A DNA stretch of 64,000 bases from Axinella damicornis (taxonomy: Eukaryota > Porifera > Demospongiae > Axinellida > Axinellidae): positions 17,481,086-17,545,085 of the forward strand of contig OZ007507.1 of the NCBI GenBank assembly GCA_963931865.1, read 5' to 3'. Numbering within the stretch: position 1 is the stretch's first letter; every line of letters starts with the position of its first letter. The notes beneath the pieces are model-generated. The model searched no databases and was not told the DNA's origin. It saw nothing but the letters and a program-made list of their open reading frames with translations. This document shows positions 35,915-48,583 of the stretch, one piece after another. The position numbers and the translations under genes are program-made.

Positions 35915-38760
35915 GTACTCTTTCAAGGGGCAACCGCACTCCTGGTAGCAGCCGTTGCAACCGGTTGCAACTTGCAATTGCTGGTAGTGCAAGCTAGCAA
36001 TTAACGCACATGACACGTGGCAATTGTGCAACCACGCTCAGTCGATCGCTAGCAAAGGGAAGACAAGAAATTGTTACAATGCTCACAACTACGCCAGCAC
36101 GGTGAGTTTCGGCATGTAAGCGTCAGTGAACGACAGCTATCACAGTCGTGTGGTCAGAATCTTCGTGTGCCTTTCCTAAGAACTGAACTGCCACCGGAAT
36201 TCGAAGAGAGCGCTCGAGCCAATGGCGGCCAACGGCAAGACAAAAGCACTCATATCTCCACCACCAAGGTGAGTTTCAGCACCAACCTTTTACGTTCAGG
36301 TCAGTGCATGATAGCGATCATGACGGTGTAGTCAGAATCTCTGTAGGCCAATCCTAAGTATTCAAACATTATATTATATTATGTTATATCGAGGGGCAAC
36401 CACACTCCTGGTAGCTGCAATGCAACTGGTTACAACTCGCTGGTCGCGCCAGCTACGCGCTGCAGCTCATTCCAATTAACACACAAGTCACGTGAGGACC
36501 ACGTTAAGTCGATTGAGTCGGCAATCGCATCCAAAGGGAAGGCTATTACAGCGCTCACAACTTCGCCAGCACAGTGAGTTTCAGTATGTGAGCGTCAGTG
36601 AACGACAGCGATCACGGCTGTGTGGCCAGAATCTTTGTGGGGCCTTCGTAAGACTGTACTGGCAACCAACGTCGAAGAGAACGATCGAGCAATGGCGGCC
36701 GACAGCACAACAAAAGCGCTTGTATCTCCACCGCGTAAATGTTACATTCCTGGTAGGGGAAAAATTGTGCCGCGTAATAGAGTAAATGATCAATTATCAG
36801 CCGCCATGTATAATCAGACACTCCCACACGGAGACGGAACAATGCAGAAACTAGGAAATACCACAGAAATGTAGCATGGGTCCAGGTTAGCTGGCACTCC
36901 AAAAATGGCACCCAACCATCATTTCCTGTTCGCACTAAGGGCGATGCAAGTGACTGTCTGATAATATCAAAGATCAGACAGGGTGCATGTATTTCCAGAC
37001 ACCACTTCCTGTTCCTTCCCTGAAGCAGCTTTCAGCGAAATTCCTGCACTACTGGAAAGGCCTAGGATCCTTCTGTTCCAGGCCTGATTTTTGTCACCAT
37101 AACTGCTTTGGTCACTGAGGGGCGTGGACAAATTTTGACCATGGTCTTTCCCCCTCTAACAAAATAGTGGATTTTGCCTTTTATTAGCTTTAAGGTCACC
37201 CAATATACAGAAGGCCTATGATATGGGGATCATAAGAATCTACAGGTCCTCAGCAACACACTGGTACAAGTTTGGTGTTCATACGTTGTGTTGTTCCCGA
37301 GATAGAGCTGTTTTCCCTATTTCAATCAGGGAAAACAGCTTTTCTTGAGATGGAACTGTTTTCATTGGGGAAAATAGGGAAAACAGCTCTATCTCGGGAA
37401 CAACACAACGTATGAACACCAAACTTGTACCAGTGTGTTGCTGAGGACCTGTAGATTCTTATGATCCCCATATCATAGGCCTTCTGTATATTGGGTGACC
37501 TTAAAGCTAATAAAAGGCAAAATCCACTATTTTGTTAGAGGGGGAAAGACCATGGTCAAAATTTGTCCCCGCCCCTCAGTGATCAAAGCAGTTATGGTGG
37601 CAAAAATCAGGCCTGGAACAGAAGGATCCTAGGCCTTTCCAGTAGTGCAGGAATTTCGCTGAAAGCTGCTTCAGGGAAGGAACAGGAAGTGGTGTCTGGA
37701 AATACATGCACCCTGTCTGATATTTGATATTATCAGACAGTCACTTGCATTGCCCTTAGTGAGAACAGGAAATGATGGTTGGGTGCCATTTTTGGAGTGC
37801 CAGCTAACCTGGACCCATGCTACATTTCTGTGGTATTTCCTAGTTTCTGCATTGTTCCGTCTCCGTGTGGGAGTGTCTGATTATACATGGCGGCTGATAA
37901 TTGATCATTTACTCTATAATGTAATATTAATTTGTTTGAGTGATAGGAATGGCGTACGAAGATTCTGACTACACCTTCATGATCGCTGTCCTAACCGTAC
38001 AATTTTGGTGCTGAAACTCGCCTTGGTGCTGAAGCTTACCTTGGTGGCACAATTTTTCCCCTACCAGGAGTATAATAATGCCAGCAATGACCGGCTCAGC
38101 ATTGCTGCCCATAACAATGCTCAACACTTCTGTCAGCATGCCTTTACTACTAGTAGAGTGGGAGAGTACTACCAATCACCTGGAGCCATTTGACATCCCT
38201 CAAGAAGTTAGCACTATTAAATTGTTCTTATTACACTCCTGGTATAGGAAAAATTGTGCCGCGTAATCTAATATAATATAATATAATATAAATAACTCGT
38301 TCGAGTGATACGAATGGCCTACGAAGATTCTGACTACACCTTCATGATCGCTATCATGCACTGTCCCAACCGTACAATTTTGGAGCTGAAACTCACCTTG
38401 ATGGTGGAGATATGAGCGCTTTTGTCTCGCCGTGGACGCCATTGCTCGAGCGCTCTCTCCGACTTCCGGTGGCAGTACCGTTCTTAGGAAAGGCACGCGA
38501 AGTTTCTGCCGTTCACTGACGCTTACATGCCAAAACTCACCGTGCTGGCGAAGTTGTGAGCGCTGTATAACAAGTTTCTTGTCTTCTCCATCTCTTGGGC
38601 CGCCATTGCTGACTCAGCTCAATCGATCGACGCGAGCGCTCATGGTCCTCACGTGGCATGTGCGTTAATTGGAATGTGTTGCAATACCTATGCGCTATCG
38701 TCGAGCTGCAACCGGTTACAACGCGGCTACCAGGAGTGCGGTTGCCCCTCGAAAGTGTAC
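35915..38760. mobile_element. 2.8-kb composite inverted repeat with GGGGCAACCGCACTCCTGG ends
   Basis: The left end (GGGGCAACCGCACTCCTGGT from 35927) and the right end (its complement, -38750) are inverted; a third internal copy of the end starts near 36393. Inside are repeated blocks in both orientations, including GCGCTCACAACTTCGCCAGC and ATGGCGGCC leader-like units. The centre is a near-perfect palindrome (36777-37917). No target duplication could be identified and no transposase is visible. Confidence 0.7.
36777..37917. repeat. 1.1-kb near-perfect palindrome
   Basis: Arms 36777-37322 and 37371-37917 are inverted copies of about 546 bp with very few differences; the loop is about 48 bp. 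Matching ORFs on the two strands (36935-36612 minus, 37750-37968 plus) are the same sequence read from each arm. No domain is recognised in them. Confidence 0.9.
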
Positions 38761-39049
38761 AAAACTTAACTTAATTAACTCACTTGGAGCCTCATTCTCT
38801 GTTTCCATTCCAGATTGCAGATATCTTGGTATCATAAAACACACCAACAACCTGCAGAAACGGAAATTGTACAGATATGGAAGCTGATTTCTAAGCTGAT
38901 CATGCTGGACTCGCACATTTGTGGTAAACTTATGCATGTTAGATGTTTACCTTGTTTGTGCATTTTTAGTTGCAAAGTAACTGTGCACCTGCATGCCTTG
39001 TCTGGGTGACTACATTACTATTTTCCGGGACGGGATGGCTTGATCGAAC

Positions 39050-39086
39050 TAGCCTCATTCCCAGGCCCACACGGTGAATGAGGCTA
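39050..39086. repeat. 37-bp remnant of the TAGCCT...AGGCTA foldback family
   Basis: TAGCCTCATTCCCAGGC joined almost directly to GAATGAGGCTA. Flanks TGATCGAAC and CGATCGAAA match at 7 of 9 positions, which suggests an old 9-bp target duplication. Confidence 0.65.
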
Positions 39087-39180
39087 CGATCGAAAACACA
39101 CCGCTGTGTAAGTCTCGCGCACGAGCCTTGTACTGTTTGTGTGTACATGTTCAGATCAGACGAAGTGTCAAAGCAGCGAA

Positions 39181-39696
39181 ATGGACGAAGACTCGGTGGC
39201 TTTAGTGAAGGACAGACTAATGATCAGTGAGGTTGTGGAAGTGTTACGTGATCCATCCATGATTACTGACCCTCCCCAGAGGCCTAAAGCAGTTCCCAAT
39301 CTCCATATTTCGTACTTACTACTCTTTCAAGAAACAAAGGATCCATCCAGTGGTACGGTTCAGCTGTTCTGCAAACTTCCACTTCATCACGCAAATAATA
39401 TTATTTAGCTAGCTACTGTATTCTTGGCAATCTGTAGCTGTACTTGGCTTATCCTGAGTCATGTGAATACCCATGTTTGTACTAGCACCTACAAATCACC
39501 ATACACCCCATCCTGTACTGGTCATGAAGTTCCTTGTATCACATGTTATTCACTGCTCTTGGTTGTATACATAAGCAGCTGGTTACATTTGCATTGCATG
39601 TCGGTGTTGTGTAATACAATAATAATACCTCAGTATAAGTTGTTGGAGCTACAAGCAAAACTCGCTGATGTAAACAAAAGAAGTTCTGCTCACTAA
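39181..39696 (+). CDS. Possible small gene, unknown function (tentative exons)
   Basis: ATG at 39181 opens a frame starting MDEDSVALVKDRLMISEVVE, acidic and hydrophobic, running to a possible donor after 39352. A possible last exon, 39634-39696 (acceptor CCTCAG, phase 0), reads 'YKLLELQAKLADVNKRSSAH' and stop. The two proposed exons do not agree in phase, so a middle exon or another donor is needed. The composition looks more protein-like than neighbouring ORFs and the C terminus could be a short helix. I do not recognise the family. Confidence 0.35.
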
Positions 39697-40338
39697 GTTA
39701 TGATCTATACCAGGATGACAATGTAGTATATATTTTTTGTTGATTCTCTCAGAAGAATTGCTACGAAGATGATTGTGCCCCCAAATGAATCAATCAATGC
39801 TCACTACATACGGAGCATGTAACTTGGTCTGTCTACCAGAGCAAGAGCAGGCTCAACTTGAAATGCTGTCATGTACTAACGTACATCCATATGAACCCTG
39901 CTAGAGTTGCCTGACCCTCCCTCCATATTTACTTGCACAAGAGGGGTGGGGATAGCCTCGTTCCCAGGCCGTTCCCAACTCAAGCCCATGGTTGCTTGTA
40001 ATATGGTAGACACAGAGCGCCGTAAACAAGGAATGGTACTGATGCCGCCTTGGGAATGCTCCATGTGTCTACCATCTGTTTACATGTACCGGATGTCACT
40101 GCACGGGAGCAAAGCCGAGGCTATAGGTGGGATTTGGGGGGGCTAACCAAGTAATTAGTTAAAAATTATAAACAGTTGCCAGCTTGACTATGACAACACC
40201 AATAAGTTAGAACATCCCTGGCAATTGACATATGGTTGCTATTATTATAGTGGTGGCATCAGGCAGCCTGGCAACCCATAATATACAACTGTCTATACGT
40301 GCACATCGGAAATAAACGTGTATAAAACATGGCATAGG

Positions 40339-40671
40339 CTAGTCTCAGAACCAGACCCTTCGTACGGGGAGGAGGAAGGGCCAGTCTGGGAACGCACTTA
40401 CATTCCAGTTGTCCCCCGGACAGAATGTTGACCTGATGAAAGTTAACAGAAGCGTTCATTGCAAATCATGTCATGGATGTGCTATGTCGTGTAACCCGTG
40501 AGTGTTTGGCAATAGTAGAGGGAAGCAACGAGCAGGTCAACTGTGATAGTACGGTGTGGTATCGCAGTTGATGCATGCATAATCATTTAATATACGGAGT
40601 CCGTCAGGACAAGTAGGCACATGCCCAGACCCTTCCTCCTCCCCGTGTGTACGGTGTAGTTCTGAGACTAG
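40339..40671. repeat. Inverted-repeat element, CTAGTCTCAGAAC ends
   Basis: CTAGTCTCAGAACCAGACCC... at the left is complementary to ...GTTCTGAGACTAG at the right; both arms also hold GGGGAGGAGGAAGGG / CCCTTCCTCCTCCCC. No clear target duplication. It may be a diverged relative of the TAGCCTCG family. Confidence 0.6.
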
Positions 40672-41174
40672 GTACAATGAAAGCTAAACTACCTAGTACA
40701 ACATACATGACGTAACATCGGGTGGCCGTATTCATCACGCACAGCTCCATATGCAGCACCGTGCATCCACCGTCCGCCTAGGGATCCTGCAGTCTCATCG
40801 AGATCCGTTTCTCACAGCTATAGCTATCACTATTACCCTCGGAGTAGTCGCGCGGGCCAGACCCAGTTCAACTGAGGAGTCTTCCGGTCTTCTCTTCCAC
40901 GGCCACGTGCTTGCTTGCGGTGATCGTGACACTTCCCTAATTAATTCCCGCGAGGCGCTAGGCCGGGGTCTTCAAGTAACCTTTGAACCTTTGAGACTTA
41001 ATTAAATCTCACTTGGGACAGGAAGCCACTCTCTCTGCTGCGTCGCTTCCCTATGGTACTTGAATAGCTGCATGCCGATTCGGCTGGTCGGGTTTTGCCC
41101 GACCACTTTATGAGACGTAGCTATACGCCTAGCTATGTCCACAGATGCTGTAGTGTAGCTCCAGCGACAGTAGA

Positions 41175-41430
41175 CAGAGGGGTAGGAAGGTAGTAAAAAG
41201 TGGGGGGGGGCAAAGAATCCCGGAGGCGAAGCGTCCGTGCACGTTCCGTAGGAACGTGCCCTGCTAGGGGGGTCTGGGGGCATGCCCCCCCAGAAAATTT
41301 TGCAAAATTTGGTGCTCTGAGAGCGATTCTGGGGCGATTTTGAGACCAAACAACTAAATTCCTGTAAATAGATAAATTTTTCTCCAGGAAAAGTGGGGGT
41401 GCACTTGCACCCCCTGCTCCTACCCCTCTG
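41175..41430. mobile_element. hAT-like MITE, 256 bp, 5-bp target duplication
   Basis: Ends CAGAGGGGTAGGAAGG and ...CCTGCTCCTACCCCTCTG. GTAGA is repeated at 41170-41174 and 41431-41435. The interior palindrome AGGGGGGTCTGGGGGCATGC closely matches the segment in the 6595-7421 hAT element, which suggests the latter's family could mobilise it. It interrupts a longer minus-strand ORF of unknown nature. Confidence 0.82.
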
Positions 41431-41749
41431 GTAGACAAACACACTCAACCAGCGAATTGTAATTTGTAAGTTCCCATTGCAGCGTAAGGCATAGTCCCGT
41501 GCCTTTGAGAGCTTCCCGACACCTACTTCGTACGTTCGAAAATTCGACTGTCTGGCCCGCGACCGCTTCATTTCTGCTTGCTGCGGGCCTGTTGTGAATA
41601 ATTGCGAAAACCGCTCTTTCACTTTCACATGTTATAGCTACTCACCTGGCCACGTCGGACTCTGAGGGTAGGTCCCCATTTCGATCAGGGACGGTATAGA
41701 TAAGCAGCCCACTGAACAAGTTAGTGTCTATACTTTCAGATTGGCCAGA

Positions 41750-44094
41750 ATGAGTGGTCTTGCGCTTCAGGAATTATTGGTTCTAGTAGTCTCTTGGGGT
41801 ACAGTCTACTGCAGTAAGGAATCATAGGTAGTAGTGCATGCATGCAGTCTACTGCAGTAAGGAATCATAGGTAGTAGTGCATGCATGCATGTAGCTGGTT
41901 GTGTGTCAGTCTCATGATCAGACTAAGACAATCTTGCAGTTACAACACATGCTGTGTTCAGTATAGTGATACTGCATGTGTCCTCCATGATACTACTAGT
42001 AGCTAGCTGCTGGTTGAGCATTTATTGCCATGCAATACATCTATATACTAGTATATAGCTACCTGTACACTTCATGCAGGGTATGGCATGGCCACATGAC
42101 GTAGGCCTATGCAGTATTTTCACCACGCAAAGCATGTTATAGAGTGTTGTAAAATGAAATTTGAAGCACTGAATTGAGTATAATACAGTTTTATTGCTTT
42201 TCAATAGGGTTTATCAAAGTTCCTCAGCCAGTCAACACTACCCTTGGAGCTACTGCCGACTTCCACTGTAGTGCTGCAGGAACACCATTTTGGTACATTA
42301 ATGGAAGAGCTGCATCTCCAAACACCGACAATGAGATCAACATCTCAGAACCTCAACATATGGGTGACAGCATACATTCCACACTGACAGTATTAGCGTC
42401 ACATGGGAAAAACAATTCGCTTATCCAGTGTGGTGTATTGATCATCCATGAACATCGAGGGCTTGTCACCAGCCCCGTGCAGCTTAAAGTCCAAGGTTGT
42501 TGCCACATACTAGTTAATGGAAACACATAGCTAACGGTTCACAAAATGTATAGCTGTCAATTAATACCATTCGTGTGTATGGAAGGAACATATTAGCTAG
42601 CTAGCCACATTTCATACTATACATCATGCAGCACATACAAACTATCAATGCCATCTATAGTGCATGTACGTGCTGCAAGTTCTATAATCACTCGAATAAC
42701 TTAAGTGTACTTGAACTATATGTGCTTCTGTTGTCTGATTATAATAGGACTCCTTGCTGCTCCAGGGAACGTTAACGGCATTGTTCTCCTCAACACCACG
42801 AAAGTGACAATAACCTGGAGTCCTCCTTTTACACTGAACATCACTGGAGCCGTGGCTATACTTCGCTATATGGTTTACATCACTGACAACAATCTTAGAA
42901 ATATCAGTTGTGAATCTGTGAACAATGTGCGATACACTTTCGTCATCGAAGAAAATCAGTGTGACGAGTATAGTTTCCAGGTGTCTGCAGTGAACGCAGT
43001 TGGGGAAGGCAACAAAAGTTCTCCAGTCCTGTTGCCACAACCAAATCATAATGTTATAAAGTGTTCAGGTATTGAACTCAATTGGTTTGAAAACTAATGT
43101 TACAATTGCTCATTGTCATTGGTTATAGTGTCATTGGTCATTTCCAGTCTCATCCATGCATGTCCATTGATCAGATTTAGTAACTTGCAGCATGAGGCCA
43201 CCACATGCAAGTTTGCATGATCATGCATATTTACTTCCCAAATTTTACTGTTTCATGTGATTTTTGTACCTTTATGACATTATGTTGTTTTGCATTACAC
43301 ATTATAGGTAGCTTTTGCTTTCTTGATTTTCTCAGGCACTTCAAGCTCGGATACACCTGTAGTGATACTTCCTAGTCTTAACATTCCAACAGGAATCAGT
43401 TATCGGCCTTCCTCTGTATCTCTCATGCAAGGATCGTTCTCTGGTAAGATCTGCAGTTACACATACATCTTCAAAATTATTTTATGCTTCCTTCTATGTC
43501 ACTGTTTCTTATTGCCACTGATGCCATTATATTATTATAGTGTATGCTTCTCAACTTTCAAGTCTTGTTTCAGGTATAAACATGAAGGGATATTGTAAGT
43601 GATTTCTTTAATTTGCAGCTTCAACTAGTACTGTGTCGTCTTCACCTCCACTGTGCCCAGAAAGCAATGCTGTTGGATTAGCTACTTGTGAGTTCTGACG
43701 TTTGACAATGAAGCACATCAGACTCACTTTGACAATCACGGTCCGCCATTACTACAGGGATCGGATCAGGCACTGCTATAGGATGTACTCTGTTGCTTCT
43801 TTTGATTCTTCTCTTTGGGCTGAGTTGTGTTTTCACACTAAAGAACTCCAGGAAGAGTAAGTTATGAGCTGTATACTCCAGGAAGAGTAAGTTATAAGCT
43901 GTATACTGTGAGTATGATGAGCAATCATCAATGACCGTGACAATTAACTTATTTCTTACACAGATGTGTCAACTTCAGAAATTGAAATGGAAGAAAATGG
44001 AGCATATCAGAAGCCTGCACTGCTACAAGCACAAAATTCGTACAACATGGTCAAAAATTCCGCTTATGAATTCACAAGCAGACATGTGACCTAG
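41750..44094 (+). CDS. Gene D: Ig-FN3-stalk-TM receptor with three-tyrosine tail, 7 exons, about 359 aa
   Basis: Exons: 41750-41813 (signal peptide 'MSGLALQELLVLVVSWGTVY'), 42208-42495 (Ig; C in 'ADFHCSAAG', 'FWYINGR', C in 'LIQCGVLI'), 42748-43068 (FN3, 'VTITWSPPFTLNITG', 'FQVSAVNAVGEGNKSSP'), 43336-43443 and 43619-43687 (Ser/Thr/Pro stalk), 43758-43856 (TM 'CTLLLLLILLFGLSCVF', then KNSRK), 43964-44094 (tail, stop TAG). All junctions are phase 1 and the total is in frame. The tail has 'EMEENGAYQKP', 'NSYNMV' and 'NSAYEFTSRHVT'. Its FN3 opening 'LLAAP' matches that of gene A. Donors of exons 1 and 6 lie inside tandem duplications. The cleanest gene model in the window. Confidence 0.88.
41802..41887. 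repeat. 43-bp tandem duplication covering a splice donor of gene D
   Basis: CAGTCTACTGCAGTAAGGAA... at 41802 repeats at 41845, so exon 1's donor GTAAGG exists twice. Use of the second would add 43 nt and shift the frame. Confidence 0.9.
43846..43905. repeat. 30-bp tandem duplication covering another splice donor of gene D
   Basis: CTCCAGGAAGAGTAAGTTAT at 43846 and 43876. The donor of the TM exon (AGA|GTAAGT) is duplicated; use of the second would read into an in-frame TGA. Confidence 0.9.
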
Positions 44095-44852
44095 CTCGGA
44101 TGTAATTATATGGCTTTGCTATCATTTCATCCACATTGTTGCCACGGATGACATCAACATGTGATATTGTGCATGCATACAGTATTTAGTAATAGCCCAG
44201 TGGATTTGTCAGTTAACGGAATGTCCTCCAACAAAACATTTGGTTAGGAGAACACAGGATTCAAAAAAGTATGTCAGCACCAATATGCTACTACTGGGGT
44301 AGCATGGTTGTTTTACGCATGGAGTCTACGTATATTATACAGTTACATTGCTACAAAAAGTACCCAAATTGATGACTCAGGATTGTGCAAAGTGTATTAG
44401 GAATCCGAATAGATACTGGTAATGTATGTAGCTCCATGCACGAGAAGTGCAGGGGAGACACAAAGAAGAGTGAAACACCAGGGACAGATCAAAGGTAATA
44501 TGATTATGTTATTCATAACCATCTCATGTGCATAGTGATAACAACAAGTCATAAGATTTGGGGTTATGTTTATGAGTTTGGAATATCTGAATTGACAGCA
44601 CAACAATCCCCAAAAGCCTCAAGTTGTGGCTAGCATTCACAATGCAGAAGCTTGAGATGAAAGATTACCTGAAGCAGTTGTTTGTCCTGCAGCTACTGCA
44701 ATCGTATTGCCAACTCAGTTAGCTATAATATTGAAAGTGAATCCGGGATGTACATGTACTTATTCAAACTGAAACTCTGACATAATGGTTTGTGGTACCT
44801 TATAATGTAGTCAATCTATACATATCAACGCTGTGTTTATGTGTTGGTGTGT

Positions 44853-44890
<38 letters not shown>

Positions 44891-45137
44891 ATGTGTGTGT
44901 GTGTGTCCCAGCAACAGTGCAGCTGCCAGCTTGCATTAGCCTATATAGTAAATCTGAGGTGGCTAAAGGTGTATATATACATTACCCCACATGTGTACTT
45001 ATGTTTTCAGTTACCTACTGCCCAAGATGCCGCATGTCGGCTAATGCCTACAAGACTGTATTCTTCTTCACTCCTTTAATTGTGTCAGTGTGAATGCACG
45101 TCTGTGTGTGTGTGCACGTGTGCATGTGTGTGTGTGC

Positions 45138-45500
45138 ACCCAATGTCAATGCTGCCAATGTCAATGTAGCCAATGTCAATGCTGCCAATGTCAATGTAGC
45201 CAATGTCAATGCTGCCAATGCCAATGCACCCAATGTCAATGCTGCCAATGTCAATGCTGCCAATGTCAATGTAGCCAATGTCAATGCTGCCAATGCCAAT
45301 GCACCCAATGTCAATGCACCCAATGTCACTGCAGTCAATGTCAATGCGCAATGTCAATGCAGCCAATATCAATGCAGCCAATGTCATGTAGCCAATGTCA
45401 ATGCACCCAATGTCAATGCAGCCACAATGTCAATGCACCCAATGTCAATGTAGCCAGTGTCAATGTAGTCGACATCAATGTTAATACAGACAATGTCGAT
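45138..45500. repeat. Minisatellite of 12-bp-type units (CCAATGTCAATG...)
   Basis: About 25-30 units of the pattern GCCAATGTCAATG with C/T and A/T variation. Because the unit is a multiple of three, several frames are open on both strands, giving spurious Gln/Cys-rich or Asn/Ala/Val-rich ORFs. Degenerates at the 3' end. Confidence 0.85.
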
Positions 45501-47191
45501 ATCAATGCTGGCAATGTTGATGTGTGTACTGTGTGAGCTTACCTTCACTCCTATTTACCTAACTACTCTACTGTATAAGGTGCTGTAATATCTCATGGAA
45601 GTTTCCGTGGAAATATCACAGTACTAGTATTATAATACTTCACGCTTGCAATTGAAAAGTATTTACAAGTTGATACATTCAAGGTAGTTTGTGCCAACAG
45701 ATAAAATACCAGTATATTATTACCCATGAATTTCAAATCCGTAGGTTCTGAAATCATATTATATACAGGTCTCAATTGAAAGGTAGCCTCCTTCCCAGGC
45801 CATTGCCCAGTTAGCTATTTGTCTTACAGTTTTAATGTGTTTTGCTGCATGCGCGTGGCCCGGGATAGCCTGGGAATCAGAGGCTAGCCCACTGGTATAG
45901 TACATGTACCAAAATATACTTCTCCTCCCTTTCTCTCATGCAGGTTCACCTTTTCCATTATGAAGCAAACTTGCTGTCCATGGGTGTCTGTACGAGAGGA
46001 TGTTAGGGTCACGGAAAGTTCTGCTGGTGTTCCAAGAGCTTGCTTTCCTTATAGCTGCACACACACATGGAGCTGGAAACTTCACCTTGGGGAGCCAAAC
46101 ACAAAAGATTCAAAGTCTGCTACACTGCATAGCTACAACCATGTTTCAAAAACCCATTCTACTAGAATGTAGCAAGCCTGACAATTAAAACAAAATTCCA
46201 TCATTATAGAGCACCTAAAATTAGTGCTTGAATAGCTACCACTAGGTTGTTTCTCACACTCACCTTTGCAGACTCGCTTGAGACAATTATTAGACGCCAG
46301 AGTGAATTCGGGGCAAGACCGCGCAAGTTCAAATACACTCAGGTGGTGCACATGCGCATTGCAGCATAATTATAATGGCGGGAAATAAAATGGAGTGCAA
46401 TGACTGAGCATGAGTCAGTGGAGAATCCGGGCCCCCTGCCAATCATGGCTACCAATGCTGTCAATGTCCGGGCTGCAAAAGATGTATCGACTTCCTACCT
46501 GAAAGTTGAGTCCGGTAGATAAGTCTGCATTCGCTGATGTTCTCAGTGATGCTGCATATTACATCATGTATTGTGCTCAGTATATATAGCTAGCTAGCTA
46601 CAGGAATGACGGTATATCTAGCTAGCTAGCTAGTTGCTAAGTCATGATAGTCTCGGTACCACACTCGCGCACAGAGGAGTCTGGTCGACTGCCCATATAG
46701 GTACGACTTGTTCTGAGGTCTGCAGTATAAGTAAGCCCCTCCATTCCGTGACAGCCAGCCAGACACAGCAGAGGAGAGAAGGCCGGTATAGTGAAGAATT
46801 GCATGATCAAGCTCCTGTAGCTAGTTCTTAGAACGGCGAGTATGGAGTATTATCCATTACCGGTATTTGGCTTCACGTCATGCACTGGAGGAACCTCCTC
46901 CACCTAGCTATCCCCTGGCAGCCTCCACAACAAATTCATTCAGGCCCTATGTTGTAATGCTCGTAAAATCAGCATCTTTCTACAGGCATAACTACATGTC
47001 AAAAGTATCTCTTATCCTAGAAGCCGACTAACTGAAGTAGTGATGTTTCAAAACTTTAAGGTCAATACTAATTTTGCTAGTGCTAAGTTTAGAAGAATTG
47101 CTAGTTTGTCTATGTACTGCATGACACATACCTACATCTGCATACACACCATTCTGAATTTCATACATGCATACTCCTTCTCCCCCAATAT

Positions 47192-47363
<172 letters not shown>

Positions 47364-48583
47364 ACTTCACATCACTGGCACGTGCCTGTTCTGCCCATTG
47401 ATCAGACACACAGCTCAAGATACTCTGACACGTGAGATTAAGGTAAATGAATAAGTATTAAGGTCGTGTTCCATCAGTAGTCTAGCCCCATCCCTGAACA
47501 CCTGACTTTACACCCATGCTTAAAATCTTACATGTTTGTGCCACCTTGGTGCAATACTCACATGATGCCGACATTAATTTTGGTTAGGCAAATATTCATT
47601 GCATTATTGTTAGTAACCCCATACATGCAGTTGTGCTTTGTGTATTCAAACTTGTGTTGTTGGATAAACAAGGGACAAAAGGCAGGTTGGTAAACTGCAA
47701 CTGAGGCGACCCAATTTAGGTTGAATCAACTCTGTGTACTACAAACTGGTGGATGGAACAGAGTCTGCTCAAGTATCCTAAAGGTATGAGTAAGGTCTGA
47801 GACATCATTCTGAAAAGTGAGTTTGCCCTAGCAGTTCCACTAGCCTACCAGGAGTAGTGTATTTCCATTTGCAAGAAATGGAAAGTCGATCCGACCATGC
47901 TTTGCAGTGAAATTCGGGATAAATTGCACATTGAGTAAGGCAATTAATTGCATGAGGCAGAGCTGAGAGCAATTTGCCTTTCTGAATGCATTTACCTATC
48001 CCAAATTGCACCAGTATCACATATCATAGCTACCATTAATATCCTGCAAGTATGAGTGTCCCATTCTGCCACTCTCCTTCGTACTCATACACAAAAGGCC
48101 CAAACACTTCTGAAGGTTCCCACCAGCCACCCTTTGTAGGTGGGGGTGCGTATGAGGAAAAAGAGGGCGTGGCTGGTGGTTTTCCAGCTCCACAAGTGGA
48201 AAGCTTGATCCAACTCCACAAGTAGATAGCTTGCTGCATGGTAAAACAGTTATACTCCAGTTGTGCAAGTGAAAAATTGCATGATGCTGGGATACCATTG
48301 GAGGATGTAACAGTGGTAAAATAATGTTTAATGATTCAACTTTGTTAGCATAGTTACCTTGTATACATCGTCCCTTATCAAGCCTGTACTGCTCTGACCA
48401 TACGGATTACTTCTGACAAGTCATGGTACCATGTATATGATATCCTTTGCAGTCAAACAAGACTGTAGCTAGCTAGCTACTAGCTATGCAAGTAGTCTAG
48501 TGGACGACAGACACTTGAAGATTTCAGATTACCCTTCCCTCCACATGCAAACACCCAGTCTGATCCATGCTTGTGTGAGAGTG

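Noticed and set aside
36612..37968. Same 60-70 residue protein sequence found twice on opposite strands
   Set aside because: It is one sequence read from the two arms of a palindrome, not two genes; no family match.
41002..41628. 208-codon minus-strand ORF
   Set aside because: The middle is a MITE (41175-41430) and the remaining ends match no family I know; the length comes from chance open frame through the insertion.
45048..45536. Open frames on both strands with Gln/Cys, Asn/Ala/Val or Leu/Thr repeats
   Set aside because: The repeat unit is a multiple of three, so frames stay open automatically; no signal peptide, flanking exons or codon evidence.
48036..48298. Minus-strand ORF with aromatic-rich 'FVYEYEGEWQ'
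   Set aside because: Protein-like stretch, but no partner exons or known domain; not enough to call a gene.
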